Shown: positions 48,843-58,801 of the stretch, one piece after another | How the letters are laid out: every line of letters begins with the position of its first letter | How positions within the stretch are numbered: position 1 is the first letter of the stretch | NCBI RefSeq assembly: GCF_024713945.1 | Contig: NW_027461517.1 | Location: 62,001 to 126,000, forward strand | DNA: 64,000 nt | DNA from: Dermatophagoides farinae | Taxonomy: Eukaryota; Arthropoda; Arachnida; Sarcoptiformes; Pyroglyphidae | Direction: 5' to 3' | The notes under the pieces: generated by a model | Seen by the model: only the letters and a program-made list of their open reading frames with translations | Told to the model about the DNA's origin: nothing | The model's database searches: none | Program-made: the position numbers and the translations under genes

Positions 48843-50660
48843 ATGAATGGGAGGGTGAGTGATGAAATACAAGAAAAAAAATATCCGTTACTACTAGAAA
48901 GTGGCTGTTTTTATTACATAAAAAATCCAGAACCCGCATCCGAGAATAAACGTCAATCTAAGATCGTGTCTAAAACCAAAATAAAATGGGAGGTTAAAAA
49001 TTCACGTGAAAATAGTTTCTTTGGAATAGATATCAATACGCAGCCAAACATTTTTCCGTGTTTGGATTTTAGTTTAAACAATAAAGTCAAGGGCAAAGGC
49101 CAGTCAGCAGGCGTTAAAAAGTATCAATTACGTCCACTCACTAAATCTGATATTTGTGATAACCAAGTAACTCTACTTGCTCCGCTACCTGATGTGATTA
49201 GTTTGAAAATGTGGCTGAGTTATGACTCATTGAAATTCATCAATGACAGCGAAAAAAAAATCGCAAATCATTTTAATTCAAAACGATATGGGTCTCGTCA
49301 AGGTATTTTGAACGACAATGTAGACGATGTAGTGCAAAACGCTGTAGCACTGCGAATCAAAGCAGTAAACTCAGCTCCGCCGTCCCCGTGTAAAAAAATT
49401 TTATACAAAATATTGGGCATAGGCGAGTGTCCAGACTGTGAGCAACACCGCGACGACTCTAATCAGTTAGCAGCTGCTATTCGTGCTTCTTTTGTTTATA
49501 AGCAATTGCAATTTTTTATACAATCAAAGTATAAAGATATGGAAGCTATTCGCGAAATATACAACTTGTTTAGAGATACTGAATACTCTACGTTTAAAAG
49601 CAAGAACATGGTCAATTTCATTTCAGAGATGAGTCAAAACAAGCTTGGTCAAAATAAAAGAAACGCTCAACTTGTTGAAGGCACTAATAATAATGGTAAG
49701 GAAATCAGAAGCAAGGCGACCGATCAAGATGCAGTCAACTCTATGAACAGCAATACAAAGCCAGATGTAGATATTGTACCGGCTAATTCTGTTGAAATAG
49801 ACCTTGTTCGACGGTGTATTATCGAATTCGTGTGCCGAGAACATTCATCTAGGATACTAGTTGATTTTATGAATATTCTCATTGGCCTTCTAGCTGCTGA
49901 TAAGAAAGATGCATCTGAATACATATTGACATTTTTAAAAGGTTTCTTTTCCGATTTTGACTTAATGCAGTTACCAATACTTTTCTTTGACTACTCAGCG
50001 AAGGACGACACCTGTACAGATTTATTTACTAAAAATAAATGTATAAAGAAAAACTTGCTTTGCTCGGATAAACTAGTCGAACTCATCCAAGAAACACAAA
50101 TTAATCGTCACTGCACAAATTTAAGAAGACTCAGTCTCTTAATTTTGATCGCTTGTAATTTAATTTATTTTTCAGACACTATTTCCGATGAGATTAAGGT
50201 TGGCATTTTCGACCTATTTTGCCAGACTATCTACAGAAAATATTTACTTAGCGAGACCATTAGCGAAAGTGCATTTGTTGGGGAGGATTTGGAAATGGTT
50301 CTCATTTCAGACTTGTTCATTTTGCTCAGTACAATTTTCCTTAAAACCTGTCTCAAGGTGGAAACTGGTATAAGAAAATTGAAATTCGAAACGTCTAAAA
50401 TATTTGAGTTATGTTACAACATTATTACAGAAATAATTAGTTCATACACTCCAGACTCGGTTCAACACAAAAAATTTGTCGATTTTACTAATTTGATTGA
50501 AAAATATTTATCATTTTTTAATAATTATAGTGGCAGGAATAATCATAAGGCACACGGACAACTCCAAAATATTAAAACCGGTTCTTTTTTCACCGAAAGT
50601 GAACCTAATGATGATTTATACAGTAAAATAATTAATTCATTAACGGATCTTATAAGTTGA
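48843..50660 (+). CDS. Unrecognised 605-residue protein
   Basis: The first 140 residues are basic and low-complexity; the next part has CxxC-like CPDCEQH at about 200. Residues about 330-560 are predicted helical, with alternating hydrophobic runs such as LSLLILIACNLIYF and SDLFILLSTIFLKT. These could be solenoid helices rather than membrane spans. No domain was identified. Its position, divergent from CTP synthase, gives no clue to function. The single open frame of 1.8 kb and mixed composition make it very likely real. Confidence 0.6.
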   Translation: MNGRVSDEIQEKKYPLLLESGCFYYIKNPEPASENKRQSKIVSKTKIKWEVKNSRENSFFGIDINTQPNIFPCLDFSLNNKVKGKGQSAGVKKYQLRPLTKSDICDNQVTLLAPLPDVISLKMWLSYDSLKFINDSEKKIANHFNSKRYGSRQGILNDNVDDVVQNAVALRIKAVNSAPPSPCKKILYKILGIGECPDCEQHRDDSNQLAAAIRASFVYKQLQFFIQSKYKDMEAIREIYNLFRDTEYSTFKSKNMVNFISEMSQNKLGQNKRNAQLVEGTNNNGKEIRSKATDQDAVNSMNSNTKPDVDIVPANSVEIDLVRRCIIEFVCREHSSRILVDFMNILIGLLAADKKDASEYILTFLKGFFSDFDLMQLPILFFDYSAKDDTCTDLFTKNKCIKKNLLCSDKLVELIQETQINRHCTNLRRLSLLILIACNLIYFSDTISDEIKVGIFDLFCQTIYRKYLLSETISESAFVGEDLEMVLISDLFILLSTIFLKTCLKVETGIRKLKFETSKIFELCYNIITEIISSYTPDSVQHKKFVDFTNLIEKYLSFFNNYSGRNNHKAHGQLQNIKTGSFFTESEPNDDLYSKIINSLTDLIS

Positions 50661-50831
50661 CGGCGTACATTGGCGAATAATACGCGTTTACACGTAAAAA
50701 AATGTGATTTATACTGATTTGTAATTTTTAAAGAATGAATGTGTAAATAATAAAGTCAATAAGAATGTGTAGGAATGTTTCAGTGCAAAATAGTATATGA
50801 TTAGACCTGATGAGCATTCCAACTGATTCAT

Positions 50832-53054
50832 ATGATTTCATTGCTAAATAGCTTTGTTTATAATAAAAATAAAAATCAACAGTATTCTAGATTAAGCGAG
50901 CTAGTTGAAGCAACAAAAAAAAATATAGTGGTTTATTTTTGTTTGAGTACTGCATTGGTAAAACAAATACTGGAATGTGCCAAGTTCGATTTATGTGACT
51001 ACTTTCCACAAGCCGCATTGTTATTTTTAGATTTTTTTGATGCTGAGGTAGTGTTTTGCAACGCTTATAAACAGTTTCAATTGACAACAAAATATACATG
51101 TTACAAATTTGTAAATAGTATATGTGTATTTGAAGGTTTTGATCTAAACACAGAGACTGGATCGTTACTTTTAGTTATTGACAACAAAAAACAGTTGCTT
51201 TACAAAAGAAAACAAGCGTGGCTGACTCAATATATCGATGAACTGATTATTTGGGTTTATCTCAACCAAGGAATTTTTAGATTTTTGACTTGTGTTGCAG
51301 AAAATGCTGACTCGCCTGAGCTCAACGCACTCAATTACAAGTGTATTTATTTTAGCTTGATCAAGTATAATCCAGAACAGTCTTTTCTAAGTTTATTTTT
51401 TCAAAAAGAAACTACTACCAACAATAACAACAAGTTCTTGTGCATTTCTAGTTGCCACCAGGATCACGCTTTGATAAAAAGTGACATGAAGGTTTTTAAC
51501 GACATTTGCGTCGTTCCAGTCCAGATGCAATTTTCTAATAAGTATTTAATAACTCATTTGCATTTTTTATTGGTTTTTATAAGTGTTATTAAGCAGAAAA
51601 ATGTGAAAATTGATCATGGTTTGTTACAGCCCGACGAATCGAAAAAATTGAAAGATCTTTGTACCAAGCACGTTATTCGTACGTACTGGAACTGCTTGAA
51701 ACGAGTCAACATTTTTAAGTTTAAGACAATAATAGATCAATATGCATTTGACCATCAAGATTTAGTTACAGTCAAAAATTGGTTCAGCACCGTACAGTTG
51801 TATTTAAGTCCCGAATTTTCTTTGGGCAAATATTATTCTTCCTCAAGCCAGATCTTTACTTTTATAGCATTAACTAAATTTTTTCAAGTTCAAGATCGCT
51901 TGGTAAACAATAATTTAAAATATGAAAACGAAATTATTACAAAAGATGAAAATCACGATAATATGATGCAAAAAACCGGTTTTGATTTCATTAGTTCATA
52001 TATTTTTTTAAATCATGAAAGTGAAATTATCACTGGTAACCGAGTTTTTATCAAGGAGTTAAGTCAAAACAACTTGCCATACAAGAAGCAAACCAACAAA
52101 CCTGACGTTAAATACAAAACTGAGTCGAGTTTCGTTTATGCACAGACAATCCAGAGTTCAAATTTAGCTTTGAAATCGCCGAATTTAATGCGTAATAGCC
52201 CGATTTTAAAAGAGTCTTATAATGAAAAAATCAATTACAAATTAAGTCTTGACTTAAAAACCAGCTTCAGATCACAAAAAAAATATTACAACACAACAAA
52301 AAACGTAGAATATTCAATTCAGCCTAAATCTTTGTTTGATGACAAGGCGAAATCGTCGAATTACAAATTGGATATAAAAAATATGAAGTTTTGTAACGAC
52401 TACCAAAACTTCGAAAGACTTTCTGGTGAAGAAACTGCTTGTTCGCGCACAACATCAGTTTACAATGACCGTAGTTTCGAACCGAACAACAATTTTGATC
52501 TTGATAGCAACAAGTTTTACAAGAACAAAGACGATATTAAATTTAATTTGTTTCTTAAGTCTCTAAAAAAAGAAGAGACAATCCTCGACGATAAAGCAAT
52601 GTTGTCTAATTTTTTTTTCGGACAAGTTGAAAGACCTGTAAACAAAGCAGACTTTGACTTAATAACAAGTTCTTTCGAATTATTACCTACGCTAGAGTTT
52701 AGTCCAAAAGTATCTTCAATTTCTAAGCTAAAAAAAATCGATAATCAAATAATTAAAGTTAATTCAGCATACGATAAACGTAACGATTGCCAATTTTATG
52801 TGCATCAAAATAACAATGACGAACATTCACGTCTACATGATCCTAATTCAGAAGTTATGGATGAATTACTGGTCGAGGATTTGAGCGTTGATGACCTTTT
52901 TGATTTAGAAAATGTCGAGTGTAATCTTAAAAATAAAATCTATAATAAAGGTTATGAGAGTGAAAATGAAGATATACTTTGGGAGACAGATCCATGGTTT
53001 TCATTTTTATACAGACCAACGATGTTAATTTGTTCTAAAGAATCTGGTACCTAA
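50832..53054 (+). CDS. Unrecognised 740-residue protein
   Basis: A hydrophilic protein with two parts. Residues about 1-370 look folded, with alternating helices and many aromatic residues (YIDELIIWVYLNQGIFRFL). Residues about 380-740 are low-complexity, rich in Asn, Lys, Ser and Asp, and end in an acidic LLVEDLSVDDLFDLENVE strip. There is no signal peptide and no membrane span. No family is recognised. The gene starts at the first ATG after a short spacer and lies in a run of six plus-strand genes. Confidence 0.6.
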   Translation: MISLLNSFVYNKNKNQQYSRLSELVEATKKNIVVYFCLSTALVKQILECAKFDLCDYFPQAALLFLDFFDAEVVFCNAYKQFQLTTKYTCYKFVNSICVFEGFDLNTETGSLLLVIDNKKQLLYKRKQAWLTQYIDELIIWVYLNQGIFRFLTCVAENADSPELNALNYKCIYFSLIKYNPEQSFLSLFFQKETTTNNNNKFLCISSCHQDHALIKSDMKVFNDICVVPVQMQFSNKYLITHLHFLLVFISVIKQKNVKIDHGLLQPDESKKLKDLCTKHVIRTYWNCLKRVNIFKFKTIIDQYAFDHQDLVTVKNWFSTVQLYLSPEFSLGKYYSSSSQIFTFIALTKFFQVQDRLVNNNLKYENEIITKDENHDNMMQKTGFDFISSYIFLNHESEIITGNRVFIKELSQNNLPYKKQTNKPDVKYKTESSFVYAQTIQSSNLALKSPNLMRNSPILKESYNEKINYKLSLDLKTSFRSQKKYYNTTKNVEYSIQPKSLFDDKAKSSNYKLDIKNMKFCNDYQNFERLSGEETACSRTTSVYNDRSFEPNNNFDLDSNKFYKNKDDIKFNLFLKSLKKEETILDDKAMLSNFFFGQVERPVNKADFDLITSSFELLPTLEFSPKVSSISKLKKIDNQIIKVNSAYDKRNDCQFYVHQNNNDEHSRLHDPNSEVMDELLVEDLSVDDLFDLENVECNLKNKIYNKGYESENEDILWETDPWFSFLYRPTMLICSKESGT

Positions 53055-53171
53055 CAATGCATTTTTGACTCGATAATTATTAGTGTATCTGTTATTTAAA
53101 TTAAATTTACATTTGTCGCTAACGCTTTTTGTTACAATAGTTAGAACTAGAGTCGATTAATTCGAGTGAGA

Positions 53172-53543
53172 ATGAATTCAAAAATAGAAGAAATACCTTC
53201 AGCGGAAGTAGAAGTAAAGGAAAACTTGCTAAGTTTGGTTACCGAATCCTGCTCTAAAATTAACGACAATTTAAAATTAATACTAAATAAAATTATAGAT
53301 ATTAATTCGCAATCAGTTTCTCAAAACTCAAATTTGACACCTCAACCATTCAACGAAGAGTGTGATAATATCAATTCTGTGCTTTTCGGTTTGTCAAAAC
53401 AACTACACGAAGAAATCGATAAGACTTCATTTGAAAAGGTGCCTATTAAACCTTCGTTGCTTCATCGATTGCTCGCAACCAATATAACAGAAATATTAGA
53501 AGAACGTCTTAATTATCCTGATCACATTGAAAATAACAATTAA
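53172..53543 (+). CDS. Small helical protein, unknown
   Basis: About 123 residues from the ATG at 53172; a GTG at 53166 is in frame but not preferred. A helical part, ENLLSLVTESCSKINDNLK, leads into LKLILNKIIDIN, and there is a C-terminal segment PSLLHRLLATNITEIL. The Ser/Asn-rich middle is disordered. No family is recognised. The gene ends 13 bases before the next start. Confidence 0.45.
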   Translation: MNSKIEEIPSAEVEVKENLLSLVTESCSKINDNLKLILNKIIDINSQSVSQNSNLTPQPFNEECDNINSVLFGLSKQLHEEIDKTSFEKVPIKPSLLHRLLATNITEILEERLNYPDHIENNN

Positions 53544-53556
53544 TACTTTTTTTCTT

Positions 53557-54090
53557 ATGATGTCTAAAAATAATATAAAAAATCTGCTGGCGGAAGAAGG
53601 CAGTTGTGATGGAGTCTTTTTTTATTGTTTTTACTATCAGTTGGTTGCTGAGTTTATTCAAACATATGATGACATCTCCAAAGTCAAAACAGAAATTGAT
53701 TTTATAGTTCAACAACTGGCTTCTGATATAATAAATGAGTATTTGGTGCGCTTCTTCAGTCCTGACTTATTTGAAAATGAACTTGAGATATTAAGACATA
53801 TCATTTTGACTATTCCAGAATTATATTTCGGCGTAAAAGTCGAACAAACGGATTTAAAACTGAATTGTGTTACGTGCAATTATATCGATTATTCTGAACA
53901 ATTTTTTCCTCTTGATCAAGAACTTTTTGTAAATTTTTCGCTTAAAAAATTTGTGAATCAAGTTTTAAAACAGATTTTTCTGCTTCTTAGTGGGGATATC
54001 GAAATCTATGCTCGTGGACCACATACCTTTATGTTTGTTTTAACTAAACTAAATGATGAAACTTCCGAACCCGAGAGCAAAAGAACTTGA
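53557..54090 (+). CDS. TRAPP subunit, TRAPPC6/Trs33-like
   Basis: A 177-residue protein from the first ATG (53557; a second Met follows at once). The frame is open upstream without ATG and overlaps the previous gene. The pattern fits the Bet3/TRAPP fold: a LVAEFIQTY helix early, ELEILRHIILTIPELYFGVKVEQTD where TRAPPC6 has ELDVMKFICKDFWxxxFxKQxD, a VNQVLKQIF helix, and a last strand HTFMFVLTKL where TRAPPC6 has CKFQVMI. TRAPP is the exchange factor for Rab1/Ypt1 in ER-Golgi traffic. The match is weak and by eye; other Bet3 relatives (Bet3, TRAPPC5) are possible. One cysteine pair (CVTC) is extra. Confidence 0.5.
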   Translation: MMSKNNIKNLLAEEGSCDGVFFYCFYYQLVAEFIQTYDDISKVKTEIDFIVQQLASDIINEYLVRFFSPDLFENELEILRHIILTIPELYFGVKVEQTDLKLNCVTCNYIDYSEQFFPLDQELFVNFSLKKFVNQVLKQIFLLLSGDIEIYARGPHTFMFVLTKLNDETSEPESKRT

Positions 54091-54207
54091 GTTTTATATT
54101 GTCAATAAGATGTTTTTCATAAAAAAATCTAAACGAGTATTAAGCTAAGTCATAAACGTGTGTGAAATTAATTATATATTTGAAAAATCAGTCATAAAGA
54201 TGGTCTA

Positions 54208-55548
54208 ATGATCGCTAATCGATCTAAAGAAACTATTGAAAATCCCGGCTGCTGGGTCAAAATGTTCACAAACCGTTGGTTTGCCACAGCAGCCATTGGG
54301 GCTCATTTAATTTTGGTGGCGTGCATTTACTCGAGTTGGTCGCAATATTCAATGATCATAATGCGAAGCCGAATTTACAGCTACAAATGTCAAGAATCAG
54401 ATGTAAAAATTTTTGACAATATTCCTATGGTATTCTGCAAAGAAAGAGAAAAATATGTGGAAAAAATTTTGTTTTATCTCGTAGGGTTCGAGCTCCTTTC
54501 TGCGCTGCCTGCTGGAATCGCTTACGACGGCTTAGGTCCTAAAAAATGCGCAGCACTCGGCGCATTACTCAGCATTTTGGGTAGTACTATTTGGAGATAT
54601 AGCTACTTAAACGATATAATGCCGATTTTATATTGTTTTTGTTCCGGATTCGCATGTAATTTCATGGGGTTTGCAGCACTTGAACTGAAAAACCATTTCT
54701 CAAACGCCAGTTTTGCAATTTCGTTTAGTATTGCGGCTCAATGTATGAGTGGAATAACCAGTATTATCATCTGGAATGTCTGGAAAAGATTTCCGAACGT
54801 ATCATTCTCAACAGTGAATTTGATTTATTTGTTTGGCATAGTCATTCCGTTATCTTTGTTAGTCTATTTGTCTATACCGAACACAGTCCACGTTCAGCAA
54901 CATGAAGAAAAGCCATCTCTCAAACTTTATAAAAAACTCATTTTCAATCCTGTTTTTGCCATTGTTGGATTGCTATCTTTACTGGGAATGGTCTTGGCAA
55001 ACTATTGGACGGTCATTGCGTTTGATCATTTCGGAAAGCCAATAGCTGATTTCCTTGGATACATCAACCCTTTACAGTTTTTTGCCACTTTGTTGTTTGG
55101 GTATTTATCCGGTCATTATAAACCCTCAACAGTCGCAACTTTTATGTTTCTTTGTTACTTTGCAGGATATTCTATTTCCTTAACGAATAACGACATCTTG
55201 ATATATTTATCTGCTATCTTAATCACGATCGGTATGTCGTATACTTATTCCTACAAGTATAGCCAGCTAGAAGTACTCGTGCCCAAAAATACTTTTGGGG
55301 TGATTGTCGGCTTAAACGGTGCTTTTAGTGGTTTAGGTATGTTCTTCAACGATGTCACCTCGTACGTTAAGAACGAACGTCAAGTATTAAAAATATTATC
55401 GTTCACTGCTTTTCTTTGTATAATTATGGCTTTGTACTTGTCATTTGGTAAATCTTCTGCAAGTTTAAAAATGACTTTTCAAAATAGCAGAGTAGACTCA
55501 AAAATAAATTCGTCTGGTATTATTGAGACGATGAAGGCTATTATATAA
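54208..55548 (+). CDS. Major facilitator superfamily transporter
   Basis: A 446-residue protein with about 12 hydrophobic segments. An MFS-type loop between TM2 and TM3 (AYDGLGPKKCAALGALLSIL) resembles the GxxxDxxGPKxxxxxG motif of the SLC43/Fmp42 group, which moves amino acids. The N-terminus has a cytosolic NPGCWVKMFTNRWF strip and a first helix with many aromatic residues; a large loop between TM1 and TM2 has cysteines. Substrate and membrane are unknown. It could import nutrients if the cell depends on a host, but that is inference. Confidence 0.7.
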   Translation: MIANRSKETIENPGCWVKMFTNRWFATAAIGAHLILVACIYSSWSQYSMIIMRSRIYSYKCQESDVKIFDNIPMVFCKEREKYVEKILFYLVGFELLSALPAGIAYDGLGPKKCAALGALLSILGSTIWRYSYLNDIMPILYCFCSGFACNFMGFAALELKNHFSNASFAISFSIAAQCMSGITSIIIWNVWKRFPNVSFSTVNLIYLFGIVIPLSLLVYLSIPNTVHVQQHEEKPSLKLYKKLIFNPVFAIVGLLSLLGMVLANYWTVIAFDHFGKPIADFLGYINPLQFFATLLFGYLSGHYKPSTVATFMFLCYFAGYSISLTNNDILIYLSAILITIGMSYTYSYKYSQLEVLVPKNTFGVIVGLNGAFSGLGMFFNDVTSYVKNERQVLKILSFTAFLCIIMALYLSFGKSSASLKMTFQNSRVDSKINSSGIIETMKAII

Positions 55549-56413
55549 AACATTGTTTACTACAAAATTATTTAATGCTTCTATTTGGACGGTACAAGTA
55601 TTTACAATGAACTTATTTTCGAGTACTATTTGATAGTAAAAAAGAATCAAGGCTTATGTATCATCGATATATTTGTTTTTATTGACCTCTATAAAACATG
55701 TTGTTCTATAAAAATGCAAAAAAGTTTTATCGATCTCTGAACAGTTAATCGAACAGATATTCCACAAAAAAATATAATTCGTATCGAAGCAGTCTACGTA
55801 TCTAAAAATTATTATTAGCAATATACGTTTGTTTTACAATACTAATGTTTACTAAGAGCAACATTACCGTTGTCGTATTTACTTCTTCGCTGTTGCCGCC
55901 AAATAATATACTATACATTTAAAAAATTTAAAGCCGGTCTTACTACCATTGATTTCTAATCATGACGATTTGTTTTTTAAGCCGGCATATTTGATACACA
56001 TAAGGAAAAATTTTTTTTTGCAATTCTGCAAATTTATCACTAACTGTTAAGCTTAGGTTTTTATATCCACGTTCTTGATAGAATAAATAAACGTAATTTT
56101 AAGAAGAGTTAGATATTCATATATGAAAATACGAAAAACGTTTTACTGATTGTTAATACAGTAATCATAATTTGACGGTCAAAAGCTTTAAAATAAGATC
56201 TACAATTAAAAAGCTATATTTTAATCGACTGATCTAAAATTAAACTCTTTCTCATTGCCGTTCAAAAAATAATAAATCTAAAACTACACACTAATTCAAT
56301 ATTTAAATTTTATTAGCCTTATTGGAAGTGAGTGATTTACACTTTCGTCGCCAAGTCGGTCAAAATAAATATTTATATTGCATAAATAAAAAAGTCTTTA
56401 CTACTAAATAACG
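55549..56413. other. 865-base AT-rich spacer, largest gap, no gene supported
   Basis: No frame with coding character is visible on either strand. AAGCCGG occurs twice, at about 55932 and 55980, once followed by T and once by C, on either side of a 40-base core. That is an oddity in otherwise AT-rich DNA. I compared the region by eye with U1, U2, U4, U5 and U6 core sequences and with tRNA T-arm motifs and saw none. An unknown RNA gene is possible but not shown. Confidence 0.4.
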
Positions 56414-57109
56414 ATGTCTGAAGTCAAGTCAAACGAATCAAATATTCAGATCGACCAAATGGTCGCGTTTATCATCAATGAAGCCAAGGACAAAGTTAGT
56501 GAAATAGAGTTGAAGGCTTATGAAGACTACAATATGGAGAAATTAAAAACCATACAAACTAAACGAGCTGAGATTGTCAGAAATATAGAGAATCGGTTCA
56601 ACGAACACAAAAAAAATATTATGATTAAAACATCTGCTCTTAAATTGAAGATGAGATTGCAGCTTTTGACGCAGCGTGCTTTAAAAGTAGAAAAAATACA
56701 AGAAATGTGTCTGAAGCGAGTGAACGAGGAAATAACAAACTTAGATTTTTATACGAAGTTTTGTAGCGACTTAATTGTCGAAGCAGTAATAAAGCTGCAT
56801 AGCTCGGATGTTTTTGTGCAGTGCTTGAGGCGTGACTATGCTGTATGCAAAAAGGCTTGTAGCCAGGCTGAACACAATATTTCGAAGCTATTTGCCGAGC
56901 ATGGATTGAGTAGCGCTACAATAAACATTGAATTAACAAAAGACCACTTGGACGATGAATATGACGAGCCGTTGGAAGAAGTAGTTGGAGGAGTTATTGT
57001 ATCTACAAAAGATCAAATAAAACGTTTAGATAACACGATTAAAACTAGACTAGACCTAATATTTAACTCTTTTCTGTGTGAATTGCGTAATGTTTTGTTT
57101 GAAGATTAG
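56414..57109 (+). CDS. VMA4: V-type proton ATPase subunit E
   Basis: A 231-residue protein, normal for the family. The N-terminus (QIDQMVAFIINEAKDKVSE) is the typical E-subunit start, then come a long basic-acidic coiled coil to about residue 110 and a folded C-terminal part ending LRNVLFED. Subunit E pairs with G to form the stators that hold the V1 head against rotation. It shows that the cell has an acidified endomembrane or vacuole system. One gene only is visible. Confidence 0.85.
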   Translation: MSEVKSNESNIQIDQMVAFIINEAKDKVSEIELKAYEDYNMEKLKTIQTKRAEIVRNIENRFNEHKKNIMIKTSALKLKMRLQLLTQRALKVEKIQEMCLKRVNEEITNLDFYTKFCSDLIVEAVIKLHSSDVFVQCLRRDYAVCKKACSQAEHNISKLFAEHGLSSATINIELTKDHLDDEYDEPLEEVVGGVIVSTKDQIKRLDNTIKTRLDLIFNSFLCELRNVLFED

Positions 57110-57183
57110 AAAATATTTAAGCATCATGTAAATTACATAAATTAAGTGATTCTATGCTATATATGAAGAGTTTACGTGGTATA

Positions 57184-58112
57184 TTAATAAATAATCGCTT
57201 CGTGTCCAGCGAAGAACTCATTATTTTCTGGAAGCGGCTCATCCTTGTTGGGGTCAAAACCTGGCATAGAGCGGATTAAATCGCACATTACGTTTCGTAC
57301 TCTGTGTTTGAATTCATCTACTGTCTCACTTGGGTAAGGTTTCATGAGATCACCGAACTTGGCGTATGCAGTACCTGGATACATCCAAATAGCGCCGACT
57401 GGCCAAAGTTTTTGAGAGTTGAACGAAACCATTGGAAGTACTTGCCAATTGTTTTCAATTGCAAACCTGAAAAAACCGCTTTTGAACGGTTGGAGACGTG
57501 AGGCGGACCCTCGCGTGCCTTCTGGGAACAGTAAAACTGGCATACTGTATTTCTCATCAGTGTCTTTGATTAAGTTCATCGATTTCATAAGTTCAGCTTT
57601 GTCGATAGTTGGTTGTTTTTTAGTTTTAGTTGGAATAGGTATATCTTTGGACAATCTTAATATTCGGCCGTAGAAAGGAATATTCAAAAGGCTTTTTTTA
57701 AACACCCACTTCGCCTCAATCGTTCCGAGCGCAGCTGAAACCAACCATGGATCGGCTTGAGTAAGATGGTTGCAAACAATCAGTACTTTTCTTTGCTTCT
57801 TGATGTCTTTTGGAGGATTGTTTAATGTTTTGACTGACCAAAACGGATTCAACTTAACAGATATCAACACCGTCCAAAATCGAAGCATGCGTCCCATCCA
57901 GTAGTATTTATGTCGAGGGTTAAACAAATAGATGGGCCACATGGTCAACAAGTACAAAATCTAAAAAATGTAAAAAATAAATGTCAACGTACCTGAAAAA
58001 TAAATGCGACGAGCAAACCGTTCATTAAGATCAGAGTTATATAGTATGAAACCAATTTCTGCTTGAAAGTAGCACGCAACTTTGCTTTTTTCTGTATCTC
58101 ACATTTATCCAT
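57184..58112 (-). CDS. 1-acyl-sn-glycerol-3-phosphate acyltransferase family protein
   Basis: Exons 58112-57993 and 57960-57184 give 298 residues. The first exon supplies MDKCEIQKKAKLRATFKQK and a hydrophobic helix (YYITLILMNGLLVAFIFQ), so the spliced form has an N-terminal membrane anchor. The acyltransferase motifs are clear: NHLTQAD (NHX4D motif, here about 105), an FYGRILR block, then LFPEGTRG and a VLPMVSFNS block. It adds an acyl group to lysophosphatidate or a related lysolipid at the ER. The exact acceptor cannot be told; the LCLAT1/AGPAT3-5 group is closest in feel. Confidence 0.8.
57961..57992 (-). other. 32-nt intron in the acyltransferase gene
   Basis: It begins GTACGT and ends TTTTAG, phase 0. 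It links the N-terminal anchor exon to the catalytic exon. Confidence 0.8.
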
Positions 58113-58318
58113 ATTAAGTACGTTTATCTTCGTTTCTAAACTTTAATTAACCGTTTAATTATGAAACCTAGTTTTTCGATCTGGAATAACTATGAAATTA
58201 ATTCAAGATATTAATTGTTGGATATTTTGTTATAAATAATAAAATTACAAAAATTAATTTTATTTCTGCATTGAATGAAAAACCAATTCTAATAAAGTTA
58301 TTCAGCCAGGTTATTTTT

Positions 58319-58555
58319 TTATTCGTAAAACGAAACTATAGTGTCACCCCGTATTATTAATAAACCCAGTTCTCTGTTTAAATTTTTTTCTTCTTCGTTA
58401 GAAGCACTTTTTTTTTCTACTTTGTGCTCGAGCGCATTATTTAATACAATATTCATATGTGTGTCGATAGCTAACAAAATGCCAGATATTTTTTTATTGC
58501 TACGTAAGATTATTGTGATTTGATGACCAACATAATCTTGGATTTTTTTTTTCAT
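58319..58555 (-). CDS. Sm/Lsm-fold protein, likely SmB
   Basis: A 78-residue protein with both Sm motifs: Sm1 GILLAIDTHMNIVL and Sm2 ELGLLIIRGDTIVS. The AIDTHMN core and the VS at the end fit SmB (AFDKHMN, LLRGENLVS), as does the charged loop between the motifs (EEEKNLNRE). SmB is part of the seven-subunit ring on U1, U2, U4 and U5 snRNAs. It has no RG- or proline-rich tail, so it is a minimal version. Lsm8 is the nearest alternative. Confidence 0.75.
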   Translation of the reverse strand: MKKKIQDYVGHQITIILRSNKKISGILLAIDTHMNIVLNNALEHKVEKKSASNEEEKNLNRELGLLIIRGDTIVSFYE

Positions 58556-58801
58556 TGGGTGTAGACGGTATTAGCGAGGCGGTGTTAAAACGTAGTAAGT
58601 CTTGGGTTTGTACGGATACAATAAAATTATGCCGTGATATTCTATAAAAAAATAAATGTAGATTTATTTAATGGCAAGTGAAAAATGACCGAATTTTCAA
58701 CGAATTAATTTGGTTGGAGACGATTATTAAATATCGTATTGGACATTCATTTCATTGGATGTTCAAAAGTACATGAAAAGAATTAACATTAAGACAACTT
58801 A

